Part shown: one piece after another, positions 11,201-22,989 of the stretch
Numbering within the stretch: the stretch's first letter is position 1
Layout: each line of letters opens with the position of its first letter
NCBI GenBank assembly: GCA_944739405.2
Contig: OX123186.2
Coordinates: 87,523,034 to 87,587,033 of the forward strand
Length of the DNA: 64,000 bases
Reading direction: 5' to 3'
From: Euclidia mi
Lineage: Eukaryota > Arthropoda > Insecta > Lepidoptera > Erebidae
Notes under the pieces: generated by a model
Told to the model about the DNA's origin: nothing
Databases searched by the model: none
Seen by the model: only the letters and a program-made list of their open reading frames with translations
Made by a program: the position numbers and the translations under genes

Positions 11201-13276
11201 ACTTTGGCGGTGTCTCCAGCGGTTACACTCAGAGGTATACCTCTACAGCCCCTGCCGACATCACTTCCTCAGTTCACTTTTGCAAGGTGACAGCGAAATT
11301 GATCAAAGAAGTTAGGCAAAGAAAGGACGCAAGACTGATAAAATGGTGACATGTCGCAGGCACAATATCCGATTAGAATATTTTGAAATTAAAGTGCCGC
11401 ATATATTTGGAGGCTGTCGTTCTGAAGGGTACTGAGTATCAGGCTACTGAGAAGATAGATGAGACATGTGTTGAATGACAAGTATAACTGTTTATTCTTG
11501 TCACTCAACACATGTCATCGTTGTTACATGCAATAGTTTCTCATCATTCAATCTATCAATCAGAATAATTAGGAATGAATACGTCAGAGGTAGTCTGAAA
11601 GTGACGCCCATTGAGGAGTGGAAGGAACTCAATTGAACACAATTAGTATCGCCATTAATCTTAAATGTGTTATGATTTATGATTCATAGACATATGTATT
11701 AGGGCGCATTCCTTCATACACATATATGTCTATTTAGGGACTAAAATATCTATATTCTACCCTAATAATAAATTCTATAAGTTGGCAACATTGGCGTACT
11801 GTTCTAAACAGGAAGATGATAAATTGATAATGACACAGAGTTTGAAGTTTAAACTTTCAATCGTCCAAAATCTGGCAATTTCTTAGCTACGATTACGCTT
11901 TTAGTTCTTCTACTTAGATAGAATAGATAAGTCCGATAGTGTAAAAATAGCTTTTTAGAGACATCGGACACCAAGCCAACGCCAAAGCAAAGTAGGTGCC
12001 ACAAGTCACAACCTAATAGCTTTGCAATGCACACTTGAAATTATAAACCAAATGTTTGCTGTGAGTGTAGCGCGTATTGTCATCAAGAATTTCAGTAACG
12101 ATCAAAGGCAAACCAGCCTTCATCATATTTGGGCATAATGAAAACTATGAGCAGTTAGTAGGCAGTTACAATGCACCCCCTCTCGGAAGTGCCTTTTTGT
12201 ATCGTTCTGCCGAATTCCGTGCCCATTCCCTAATGTGGTGTGATATGAGCAGGTATAAATTAGATTCTCATTATTTGACAGTCGCATTGCATAAAACTAA
12301 GGACTTCAGAATTTGGCACAGAGTTGGTTAGAACTACTTCTACCATAATGAATAAAATGAAGTTACTTATGTGATACTGATTATATTTACCTATCCCTAT
12401 GATTAATCCACACTGACTCATCATGTGTAATAAGTAAACGTTCATTTGGCTGTACCTCGTTAGGCTAATCTAAATAATTATTATCAGCAATAATCGGGAT
12501 TTAAGAAATTTCCAGGAACTGAACCTAGGTACTATAACAAGGGACATAGTAATGTTGAATGCAAAGATAGCCTTTTTGATATTAATAAACAATTACCAGT
12601 GGGCGTGCTGCTGCGCACTGAAGGTGTCTTGGGCGCAGACAAGAGACGGCGTCGGACGTCGGGTACGGGAGCCGTAGTCAGGCTTTCCCGCCTCGATGCC
12701 TCCGTAATAAATTTTAAAACATAACTGAGCGGTATGCATGCTGGCTGAGAAGCTTCTTTTTGTTCTACTACTGCTGGATCTAAATCTGGAACCGTAAAAT
12801 AACACACACTAATTATTGTAGATAGGCAATAGACAGATTACCTACTCGCCGCCACTTGCGATCAGCTGATCACGAGAAATCGGCAAACGCAAAGTGCGCG
12901 GCGTCTGAATCAAAACAAGACAAATAGAATACAAATCGCATGTAAAGTTCAATCTTATAGTCTATAAGAAATAAAACAAACCATTAAAATAATAATAACG
13001 CAGCGTTCAACTTATTAGTAGAGCCACCACATTATTTATATTTGACGCAAAAATACCCTCCAATGGTGACAACATAGGCACATTGATAAGACGTAAATTG
13101 GGAGGGTCATGGATTACATTACATGCCTTAAATATACCCAAATGATGCAAAATAATGATGATTTTTTAATACTTACCGATATGTACGTCTTCGATGTGTT
13201 CAATCAAATCATTTAATCGGGGAAAAGTTATGCCACAGCCATTATATTTACAGATGTTTATCATGAACACCGCCAT
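2142..13276 (-). CDS. JAZF1: JAZF1-like C2H2 zinc-finger protein (four coding exons, 3' end outside the window)
   Basis: Four exons with matching phases join on the minus strand: 13276-13177, 12785-12597, 2992-2884 and 2288-2142. The frame carried over each junction (1, 1, 2 and 2 nt) stays open. The product starts MAVFMINIC with a first C2H2 finger (CKYNGC...HIEDVH). It continues with DLDPAVVEQKEASQP, SYVLKFITEASRRE and a basic, proline-rich linker ending RSSTPTG. Next comes an acidic segment (SEMDEDEMM...SNDSWTTAEE), then a second finger (EKPFACPVPGCKKRYKNVNG...H). This is the domain order of vertebrate JAZF1, a nuclear cofactor linked to orphan nuclear receptor TR4 and NuA4 complexes. The final finger exon(s) must lie left of position 1. 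Introns are 391, 9604 and 595 bp; the second is packed with transposons. The start codon is the first Met before finger 1. The frame stays open further upstream, so a longer N-terminus is possible. Recognition is firm; function is inferred from the family. Confidence 0.88.
2289..2883 (-). other. JAZF1 intron 3
   Basis: A 595-bp intron between exons 3 and 4. It contains a minus-strand SINE copy (2490-2716) and otherwise shows nothing. Confidence 0.7.
2490..2716 (-). repeat. SINE-like repeat (family with ccgtgtggtgacgg head)
   Basis: It shares its full layout with copies at 9226-9458 and 40659-40896. On the element strand the head is ccgtgtggtgacggattaag, the middle has gggtgtcgtaagagccgac, and the tail is ggactgttaaaggctgatgatg. 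It lies in JAZF1 intron 3. Confidence 0.8.
2884..2992 (-). CDS. JAZF1: JAZF1-like gene, coding exon 3 (acidic segment)
   Basis: The acceptor TTTCAG is followed by GCAGCGAG and the donor is GTCAA|GTGAGT. It encodes GSEMDEDEMMSPSEDSNDSW, then TTAEEYSS, matching the acidic stretch before the second finger in JAZF1 proteins. The exon is separated from exon 2 by the 9.6-kb transposon-filled intron. Confidence 0.85.
3168..3945. repeat. GC-rich insertion with inverted ends inside the Tc1 element
   Basis: The motif cagtggcatagtaaaaacag at 3173 recurs as its complement at about 3714-3734, giving inverted ends about 560 bp apart. The sequence between is GC-rich. Beyond the right arm lies a reverse copy of the interspersed repeat also seen at 38516, ending in gtcagtcagtaacgcaagg. 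Confidence 0.55.
4199..5226 (+). pseudogene. Tc1-like transposase, one frameshift and one nonsense codon
   Basis: The N-terminal piece (MERRHLNADEMQRAVGM) is in one frame, and the rest from 4423 is in another. The catalytic core is recognisable: FCDESRFG (first Asp), MHDNARSH (second Asp) and PDLNPIEHAWD (Glu). This is the DDE triad of Tc1 cut-and-paste transposases. A TAG at 4996-4998 interrupts the frame just before PDLNPIEH, and the same frame continues to about 5226. The frameshift lies between about 4260 and 4420. The gene is inactive as it stands. Confidence 0.9.
5497..6789 (+). mobile_element. mariner transposon, 1293 bp, TA target duplication
   Basis: The ends cgagggtcaaactgaaagtt and its exact complement are flanked by TA at 5495-5496 and 6790-6791. 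Length and TIR style are those of a full-length mariner. It sits 61 bp after the Tc1 element in the same JAZF1 intron. The near-perfect TIRs suggest it is younger than its Tc1 neighbour. Confidence 0.92.
5672..6724 (+). pseudogene. mariner transposase with frameshifts
   Basis: The protein starts MNLTRENFRAMIFYDF, the paired helix-turn-helix DNA-binding half of a mariner transposase. TGDESWIY holds the first catalytic Asp and HHDNASSHTAKRT the second; YSPDL holds the third. The family's D,D34D pattern is recognisable. The frame shifts near 6265-6280 and again just after YSPDL near 6515. A later frame ends at TAA 6722-6724. The copy could not make a working enzyme. Confidence 0.9.
6790..7511. 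other. Non-coding intronic stretch
   Basis: Part of JAZF1 intron 2 between the mariner and the next TIR element. No exon, RNA gene or repeat end recognised. Confidence 0.4.
8465..8895 (-). pseudogene. RTE-type LINE fragment, C-terminal end of the ORF
   Basis: Two minus-strand frames carry the usual end of such LINE proteins: TYGSQAWSPTQLHRSRLGVC with RAIERSILDFKLKDRIRN, then RRRRGQPRNRWRNDLD. The change of frame near 8695 marks a frameshift. The copy is 5'-truncated and does not include the reverse transcriptase core. It lies inside the 7743-9797 element and is absent from that element's second copy. Confidence 0.75.
9226..9458 (+). repeat. SINE-like repeat with about 10-bp target duplication
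   Basis: Same family as 2490-2716, opposite strand. It is flanked by gtgggagatt (left) and gtaggagatt (right). The second copy of the host transposon, near 38365 on the minus strand, has a single gggagattattcataatc, that is, the empty site. Confidence 0.8.
10126..10649. other. Intronic stretch with two perfect hairpins
   Basis: Two short perfect inverted repeats stand out. At 10193-10228, 15-bp arms catggtcagattcca surround a 6-bp loop. At 10558-10607, arms of about 23 bp (gtgttatccaagaat core) surround a 5-bp loop with A/T runs outside. Each could be a transposon that has lost nearly everything but its two ends. No gene is seen. Confidence 0.5.
10650..10935 (+). repeat. tRNA-derived SINE
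   Basis: The head carries pol III box-like motifs (gatagccgagtggagagacc and gggttcggatcc). It is followed by the body shared with 15229 and 757 (gtgaggaaagctgcatgtct, cttggccagcgtg). It lies in JAZF1 intron 2. Confidence 0.8.
10936..12596. other. Left part of JAZF1 intron 2, non-coding
   Basis: No exon is recognised. One hairpin at about 11461-11514 has 20-bp arms (gacatgtgttgaatgacaag, one or two mismatches) around a 14-bp loop. Nothing else is assignable. Confidence 0.4.
12597..12785 (-). CDS. JAZF1: JAZF1-like gene, coding exon 2
   Basis: The acceptor TTCCAG precedes ATTTAGATCC and the donor is ACTG|GTAATT. The 63 codons include the conserved DLDP, PLSYVLKF and RSSTPTG segments that flank a divergent arginine-rich linker. 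The phase joins exons 1 and 3 without a gap. Confidence 0.88.
13177..13276 (-). CDS. JAZF1: JAZF1-like gene, coding exon 1
   Basis: The exon encodes the N-terminal zinc finger: C9 and C14 in CKYNGCG, then HIEDVH. It ends in a good donor (ATCG|GTAAGT) that leaves one base for the next exon. The start Met lies eight residues before the first finger cysteine, close to the spacing in vertebrate JAZF1. Confidence 0.85.
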
Positions 13277-13600
13277 TGCTATTAATGTAAATGTACTAGT
13301 CAATATCACAACTGTACTCTTGGCCAAATATACTTTTATCACATCTTTAAATGCAGTACTCTTGCCTAATATACAGTAAAATACAGTATTTAAATTAGTT
13401 TAATGATTTAAATTATTGCAAGATGTAGATATTATATCAGTAATAATGTTTCTTGAATAAAAAGTGAAGAATTTTCTTGTCATTCGCGCATATTGATCGA
13501 CAGTTGGCTGCGCTGAACGGAACTGGCAGCAGTATCGACCAATAGCGCTGCGGCATTTGTATTCTGTTTCATTTCACCACTCAGAAATTGAACATTCCAA
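13277..13600. promoter_or_regulatory. Shared (bidirectional) promoter region of JAZF1-like and ATP synthase c genes
   Basis: The two genes point away from each other across about 320 bp. A CCAAT box (gaccaatagcg) is at about 13535-13545, just before the likely first exon of the ATP synthase gene. I see no clear TATA box for either gene. The boundaries are inferred from exon positions only. Confidence 0.5.
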
Positions 13601-13631
13601 AGGCCGGTCTCCTCCCTCTCGGTGTTCTTTG
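13600..13631 (+). other. Putative 5' non-coding exon of the ATP synthase c gene
   Basis: The pyrimidine-rich tctcctccctctcggtg stretch leads into ttctttg|gtaagtgcgg, a strong donor. The matching acceptor tttctttcag is at 14093-14102, directly upstream of the ATG exon. The start of transcription is a guess. Confidence 0.45.
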
Positions 13632-14135
13632 GTAAGTGCGGCAGAATTTTGTGGAAAAACTAATCGTGAAAAAGTGTTACATTTACAAGCCATCGCTGAA
13701 TAAAAAGTGCTTAAAACGCCGTTCACGGGTATATAGTGAGTGATAGTGCGAATATTTATTTGTGATTTCGTAAGTTGTCACAGAAGATGGAATATTAGTC
13801 CAGCCCAAGTTGACTCGCCGATTCGGCCATTTGCCGTATAATTGCAATAATTTCCTAACGGTATTACAAAGCATAGCCTGTTCATTGAACAGTGGCGGCA
13901 GTGTTCCTATCATTTGTATCAAATACAGATTATTGATAGTCCGACCTCAGTCGCCGTTACGTAGCACCGTAAATTACGTAACATTCTGCGGTCGTCGGTC
14001 AAACTGTCAAGTGTCGTCTTCATTGCACCTAGTCTTCAGATAGGTCTCTCATTAGCTAAAGCTTGGAGTAGTTGACTCATCTAGTCGTCCGGTTTCTTTC
14101 AGTTGTCGCTCGCCGCACCTAATCAAAACACAAAA

Positions 14136-16721
<2,586 letters not shown>

Positions 16722-16931
16722 GCTAATTACGTTTAAGAACACTACTACTGCCATCCCACATGACGAGGTTTCAGTGTTATACTATCCGGAGTGGACGGCC
16801 ATGGAATCGAACGTGTGGAAACCTCACCCTCATAGTGATGCATGGACTGATGTGTAAAAGTGTTACACTTACCAGTGCGCGTCATCAGGAATGCAATTTA
16901 TTTAATTATGTAGTATAAACAAAAAACTGCA

Positions 16932-17172
16932 AATAAAATGTTGTACGTAAAACATTAATTGATGCTACAATTATTTCTATTCCTGATTACTGTAGACTGT
17001 TATTCTGAATCATGTTAAAGTTAGCCTCGTGACAAGAGTCGGCGACAATATTATTTGTTTAAGCCAGTGACTAGTACGTATATATGCGTGAGTATTGTCA
17101 TCGACTTTTGCAGTGTATGTTATCCTGTTCGAGAATGTCGGCGTCTGTATTGTACATTTTTAGGGCAATAAA
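16932..17172 (+). terminator. Polyadenylation signals of the ATP synthase c gene
   Basis: AATAAA occurs at 16932-16937 (aaataaaatg) and 17167-17172 (gcaataaaaatt), about 210 and 445 bp after the canonical stop. Either or both could be used. Confidence 0.55.
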
Positions 17173-17332
17173 AATTAAATGATACAAAACCAATACCTAA
17201 GCGTTTATTGTCAGTGACCTATGCCACCTGGTCTTGAACTAGAAAACTAAAGAAAAAGACTTCTTGAATACCTACCTAACAATCTTGAAGGATAACCTAC
17301 TCATCAAACAATTGTGATGAATTGAATGAATG

Positions 17333-17510
17333 ACGACCGGTTGGTGCAGCGGGAGTGTATGCGACTGCTACGCCGTAGGTCGCGGGTACGATTCCCGCTC
17401 AAGTCAAACATTTGTGTGCATGAACATGGTCGTTTGTCTTGATCTGGGTGTTTCTATGCATAATATGTACCTATGTATTTACAAAAAAAAGTATACATGT
17501 ATGTTTATCC
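17333..17510 (+). repeat. tRNA-like SINE
   Basis: An A-box-like ttggtgcagcgggagtg and a B-box-like gcgggtacgattcccgc are followed by an A/T-rich tail with tctgggtgtttctatgcata. This resembles common lepidopteran tRNA-derived SINEs. Confidence 0.6.
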
Positions 17511-17521
17511 ATTATCTAGTA

Positions 17522-18892
17522 CCGTAATATGGGGTGAATAGGGATCAAGGGGTGAATAGGGATAAAACCAGGAAATGTTATTGACGCTCTATATTAGTAC
17601 CAATCTATTATAACATGTACATCTTTTTTTGTCAGTTTATAGTAGATCTTTGGGAGCTATTATGGCAACACTGATGAAGCCTGACATTAGCTGCAAGCCT
17701 TCAAATGAGCCATTTGAAAATAACTTTCCGCGATGCCAATTATATACGGTGCCAGAAACTTTGAGCTCTAAAATTTATTTCAAAGTTTCAGCAGACGAAT
17801 ACGTTTTAAATAAGTTGTTTAGTCTTTTCGCCATCATCTACAAAAAAATTAAGTCAGCTGTGTTGATTAATTTCAATACTTTTTGATAAATTAGAAAGTG
17901 ATGAAAAATCTGTACTTTTTGGGGTCAATGGGGACGTGTCAGGTATCAATAACAACGAAGGAGGGGTGAAAAGGGATGAGAATGAGTTGAATAGGAACGA
18001 CTTATGTATGAATAGAAACAGCCTTGTAGGGCTGTCACGAACAGTTAAAACGATTTAATAGGCAATAATTATGTTTATTTTATGATGTTTTTGTTTAGAA
18101 AATTTTATTTCACAAATCAATAAGTATAATACCTAGATTATATCTAGGTAGTATAAAATAAAAATAAAAAACAAGCTTAGTAATGGTAGCTGCCGAAATC
18201 CGGTCTTCACAAAGACAATCAGGTGAATGACATCTAGTGAGATGACATCAGTCCCGGCGCGACCATGGCTCCAGTGCATAGCGTATGCGACTGCTGTTCG
18301 GAGGCCACGGGTTCGATTCCCGGATCGGGCAAAAGTTTCATTGGGTTTTTCCAAATTCTCAGTAGGAGCACGGAGTCTGGGTGATGTGCCCGGTAACTGC
18401 AAAAGGCTCGCCCCCTATTACGTGGGAGTGGGACCTAAAAATTAATGGCGAAATGTGGATGTAATGTTACTTAATGTTACACCTCTGCCTACCCTTTCGA
18501 GGATACAGGCGTGAGTCCATAAAAAAAATATATTTAATGGTTAGATGCTTATTGCGATTAACCGTTATGGTTCTTGCTACCTTTTAATTACACATGAGTT
18601 AAGTAGGCAAAAACTTAGAAATTGATTAATTTCACTAGTGGCAGCCCTAGTGAATTTCTCTATTAACCCTATTCTCATCCCTATTAACCCCAAATTCCGG
18701 GTGAATAGGGATGGCATATATTTTAATGCTTTTTGCATAAATCGCAATGTTAATTGCACAGTTTTATATTCGATAACAAAGATCCCACGAAGACTCAATC
18801 ATTTCAAAGCCGGTACAGCAATATGTCTGTAAAAAACTGTCTTAAAACTATTCATGAAGTCGCGATTTGTCCCTATTCACCCCATATTACGG
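17522..18892. mobile_element. TA-flanked TIR element, ccgtaatatggggtgaatag ends (copy 1)
   Basis: The left end at 17522 and its complement ending at 18892 are both flanked by TA. Similar gggtgaatagggat motifs recur inside (about 17550 and 18660-18715). A SINE (18262-18525) is inserted. The small open frames inside show no domain that I recognise. Confidence 0.8.
18262..18525 (+). repeat. tRNA-derived SINE with LINE-type 3' tail
   Basis: The head has gcatagcgtatgcgactgct and the B box ggttcgattccc. The body has cagtaggagcacggagtctg, and the tail is cctctgcctaccctttcgag...caggcgtgagtccat. The layout matches 27227, 45483 and 56742. It is inserted in the TIR element at 17522-18892. Confidence 0.85.
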
Positions 18893-18903
18893 TACCCATA
18901 GTA

Positions 18904-19884
18904 CCGTAAAATGGGGTGAATAGAAATCGTGGGGTGAATAGAAAAAAGTCCGGAAGTTTGATATTGTTGACTCTAGTTTGTTATTTAGCCCTATAACGAA
19001 TGTTTTTCTCTGTGATTTTCTACGTGGCAACATGTTTTTTATAGGCTCACCACACACAAATTTACGTCAAGTTGAAATTTCATATAGATATAAGCGGTTA
19101 AAGTGAAGGTGTGAAAACAAGTAATTTTTGCTCTTTATAAATTTTCTATAAACATCAAGTTATTAGTTGTGTTCACCCTGTAGATGTGTATTATTCGATA
19201 CATACATTTCCCATCTTTAAGAAAAACAAAGGAAAGTGTCCGTGTTTGATTATTTTACATTCTTTTTCTATTAAAATTGAGAAGCTAGCTATTTTGCTCG
19301 AATTCGAGGTGAATAGATACGGGAAGGGGGTTAATAGATACGCCGTTAGGGTCAATAGATACGCCATTGGGGGTGAATATATACGCGTGGGAGGTTAATA
19401 GATACGAGTGGGGGGTCAATAGAAATATGTTTTTTAGGGTTGTCAATCCAGGTTAGTTCATCATACGCACCTTTTTGTCAGATAACCATTGAAAATATTG
19501 TTTATATTTAGGCAGGTGCCTACCTGTATGATTAAAGAGGTAAATGTTGATATCTGGTTTATTTAAAAAATACATAGTTGTCTGATTAATAACAATGTTG
19601 ATATATTGAATAAAAATGTAAGTTGATTTTGACAGCCCTAGCGTTTTTTCTCTATTCACCCCCTTCCCGTATCTTTTGACCCCTGTTTCCAGGTAAATAG
19701 AAAACGCTTACTTTTTCTTAATTTACTAATTAATGTCCTGTTTTTACTAATTTGTAGCACAAATATTGAGTAAATTACAACTTAACTCATGATTTCAAAA
19801 TGCTTCAATAATGACTCTCATTCAAAATATCCAATAAAATCAATGTTAAAGTTGAAATCTGTGTCTATTCACCCCATTTTACGG
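18904..19884. mobile_element. TA-flanked TIR element, ccgtaaaatggggtgaatag ends (copy 2)
   Basis: Same TIR family as the element ending 11 bp earlier, again TA-flanked, 981 bp. The interiors of the two copies differ apart from the gaatag-type repeats, so this is a separate, shorter family member and not a tandem duplicate. Confidence 0.8.
19309..19436 (+). repeat. Short tandem array of ggtnaatagatacg motifs
   Basis: About six units of 18-24 bp (ggtgaatagatacggg, ggttaatagatacgcc, ggtcaatagatacgcc and so on) lie inside the 18904-19884 element. The motif is related to the TIR itself. Confidence 0.7.
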
Positions 19885-20190
19885 TACAAGCTCTGCTTAG
19901 TTTGCGACTTGAGTGATGTGTGTGGTAAAAAAAAAAAAAATTTTCCTACATGCCGCCTTGTCACCTGAAAATTGAATACCGTTAGTAGGTACCTACCCAA
20001 AAGGAAATTTGGAAAGGAAGTTTTGCTAGCACATGGGAGGATCCAGAGAGTGGTGACCTATTTCCAGAGCAGCTCCATCTATATGGTATATGTACGTATG
20101 TAGGCAGGTACCTACCTGCCCTACATAAAGGCGCACAGACCACCCCCACTAGACACCTAATAGCAGGCAACAAACGCGCGCGAGACATTC

Positions 20191-20400
20191 GTGGTTTCGG
20201 AAGTATATGAAGTAACGGCACGAATCAACACATCAGTGTCGACCAAGTCTGTGACCCTTATACGTGTACACGTTGTGTTCATATTTGAAAATTATTTAGT
20301 GCCCAAAACACGTAAAAATGGCTACCTCTGCGGTAAAATGTGGCAAGACATCCAAGACGTCAAATTATCAAAAAGATGGTTTTACATTTCATCAGTAAGT
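20191..20400 (+). pseudogene. Possible first exon of a THAP-type DNA-binding domain
   Basis: An ATG at about 20318 opens a frame reading MATSAVKCGKTSKTSNYQKD then GFTFHQ. It stops at a strong donor (catca|gtaagtaag). The GFTFH ending resembles the F-H-x-F-P point where THAP domains are often split by an intron. The first zinc-binding cysteine appears to be Ser, and no second exon follows, so a live gene is doubtful. It may come from a THAP-carrying transposon. Confidence 0.3.
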
Positions 20401-20956
20401 AAGTTTTTATTCATAAATAAAACCCACAACCAGTGCATCGGAGCTCAGTTTATACTGGTTACCAAATCGTGCGCAATAATAGTAATAATGCGTTCGTTGA
20501 TGTCTTTTCGAAAAGTCCTTTTCACTCATTACGTAAATTGCAATAGTCGTCCTTGTCTAACACTGGCACGTGTATCGATAGTGTTGTGATTTCGAAGTCA
20601 ATATTTTTGTCGATATTTTTCGTGGTAATATTACGAAGATCATAACACAGTGTGAGTATGTGGCTTGACTCGGCGGCCAAACAGGGTCATTTTTGTGGCA
20701 GGAAGCGAGGAGAGTGGGGCCGGGCAACTAAACCAAACTGTAGTACGCTCAAACTGCGCGTACTGCAGGTTTAGAAATAAGGGATATTACGTAGATATTT
20801 TCACTTTTTCTGACGTAAATGTTCTTAACAGAAACCTAGTCAGGATGGTTGTGGGTGTGTCCACATCTTAAAAAAACAAAGAATTTGAGATATTTCAGAA
20901 TAGTGGAATTATGTAATTTGAGATCTTTCAGTTTAGATAAGTATTCTATCTATCTA

Positions 20957-21390
20957 TCTATCTATAACGTCACGCCTGTCTCCCATTGGGGTAGGCAGAG
21001 ACTATGGAACGCCACATGCTTCGGTTCAAACATACCTCTTTCGCTTCATCGACATTCATTAACCTCGTCATGCATGCGCGTCGGTTATAGGTACTTTTTA
21101 TTTTGCCCTTTATCAGTAGATCACCTATTTGGTCGGCGTACGTCCGCCTAGGGCGTCCCCTACCGACATTTCCATTTATTCTCGCACGATACACTCCTTT
21201 CGTATTTCTTCTTTCATCCATCCGCTCCAGATGTCCAAACCAACGTAACATTCCTTTTTCAATCTTTGTCACTACATCTTCTTTTAGACCACACTTTTCC
21301 CGTATCACACTGTTACGCACTTTATCTTTCAAACTTATTCCGCACATACTCCTTAAAGCTCTAAAGCAAGTATTCTTATTCATAAATAAA
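20957..21390 (-). pseudogene. RTE-type LINE, 3' fragment
   Basis: The minus-strand frame ends FGHLERMDERRN...GRGRPRRTYADQIGDLL...SAYPNGRQA. The same C-terminus is on the longer LINE at 40937-47820. After the stop come the shared tail (ctctgcctaccccaatgggagacaggcgtg) and a (tcta)n run at 20947-20964. The copy is strongly 5'-truncated. Confidence 0.85.
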
Positions 21391-21429
21391 TGCTGTAGAC
21401 ATGCGGAATTTTAAACTGACAGTGTTGAG

Positions 21430-22200
21430 GTGGCTTTCGACCGTATTGGATGTTACCCGATGGTAGTGGGGGACACCCGACGCTATTGGGGTGACACCCG
21501 ACTGTATTCGGGGTGTGTGTGATACATGATGTTATTAAGTGTGACACCTGAAAGTCGTGTAAGATGACACGCGATAGTGTTAAGTGACACCCAACGGTAT
21601 TGTGGTGACTCTCTCCTATATCGGGGTGCTACCCTTCTATATTGGGTGATACCCGATAGTATGGGGTTGTCCGATGGTATTAGCCGATCCCCATTGACAA
21701 CATTGATTGAAACCCGAGGGCATAAGGTGACACGCGACGGCATTGGGTAGCACCCGGCAGTGTCTGGTAACATCTGATAGATTAGATGACATCCGATAGC
21801 GTTAGGTGACACCTAATAGTGTTAAGTGAAACCCGATAGTATCAGGGGATCCGATAGTATTGACGGATCACCAACGTAATGGAGTTTGTCGATACACCTG
21901 ATGATACTATTGTTTGACATACGACGACAAAGGCTGATACCCGGTAGGATTCGGTGGTACCTGATTGTGTTAGGAGATACTTAACGGTATTGGACTGCCA
22001 CCGACGTTTTAAATTTTACGACTTTGGGTGACACTCGACGACATTGCGGGACACCCGATGATATTGCGGGATACCTGATGACATTGGGTTATACGCGACA
22101 ACATGTTATCCGAAGCGCAACACCCGAAAGAGTTAGGTGACTCCTGATGGTACTCTTACGGTATCGAAGAGACACAACTTTAAGAATCTGATCGGATACT
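21430..22200. repeat. Degenerate minisatellite, ~20-25 bp gtgacacccgatagtattgg unit
   Basis: Dozens of diverged units share the cores gacacccga, gatacccga and nagtattgg. Unit length varies and some units are inverted or lost. No open frame explains the pattern. Confidence 0.8.
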
Positions 22201-22989
22201 TGATACCGGATAGCAACTTTTTATGAAAAATCGATGATTACCCGCTCTTATGTGGCAACAATTATTTTCACATTTCTTCATCGACAAGACCAGCTTAAAA
22301 ATTAAGTCTTAAACTGCTACAGAGTGCCAAAATTTCAATCTCAGAGTAGTTAGAGTATAAAATTAGCTGACCACCAAATATAGTCGTCAGGTTACTTATG
22401 GTCATGCATGATCAATTTGCTTTAACTTCAAGTAAAAAAACAATGTTACATGAGATCGTGTTTTCCATGATCATGGACGATTACTTTTGTTGTCTATGTT
22501 CGGCAGGATATCCGGCTATCCGGTATCCGTTTCATCACTAGTACTTATAGCCTTACGCACTGAAGAGTGACGGAAGCTTGTCTATACACAAAATCAAAGA
22601 TTAAAAATGCTTTATAATATTCAACGTATGGGTAAAAACATATTTATTAAAAATGCTTTATAATATTTAACGGACGGGTAAGAAACAATTATTATCCATA
22701 ATAATATATCAATAATATAATCAATACAAACCAAATTCTATCGATCAATATTCCGTCCCTGTCCCATCACTACGGTACAGTGCACTAGAGTGCATGTCCT
22801 AAGTTTGACCTTGCAATAAATGCAATAGCCAATCACAACGCATTACGTGCGCCCCGCGCATCCCGCGCAGTCCGCAAATTTAGTGAACTCGAATCAAAAC
22901 AAATATTAGCTAATGCGGTCTCTAGTGGTGGTGCTCTGTGTAAAGGCGGCTACACACAGTGCCGGCGGCACGGGCTGCCGGCTTTTGGC
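22201..22989. other. Non-coding stretch
   Basis: AT-rich sequence with a short direct repeat (aaaaatgctttataatatt at 22606 and again at 22648). No gene recognised. Its last 60 bases belong to the sequence that received the foldback element. Confidence 0.4.

Noticed and set aside
17333..17405. Possible tRNA gene
   Set aside because: The box motifs are good, but the anticodon and acceptor stems do not pair and a SINE-type tail follows.
20191..20589. 132-codon open frame as a single gene
   Set aside because: The 5' part is out of frame with the more gene-like ATG at about 20318, and the 3' part runs through a strong splice donor. It is more likely chance read-through.
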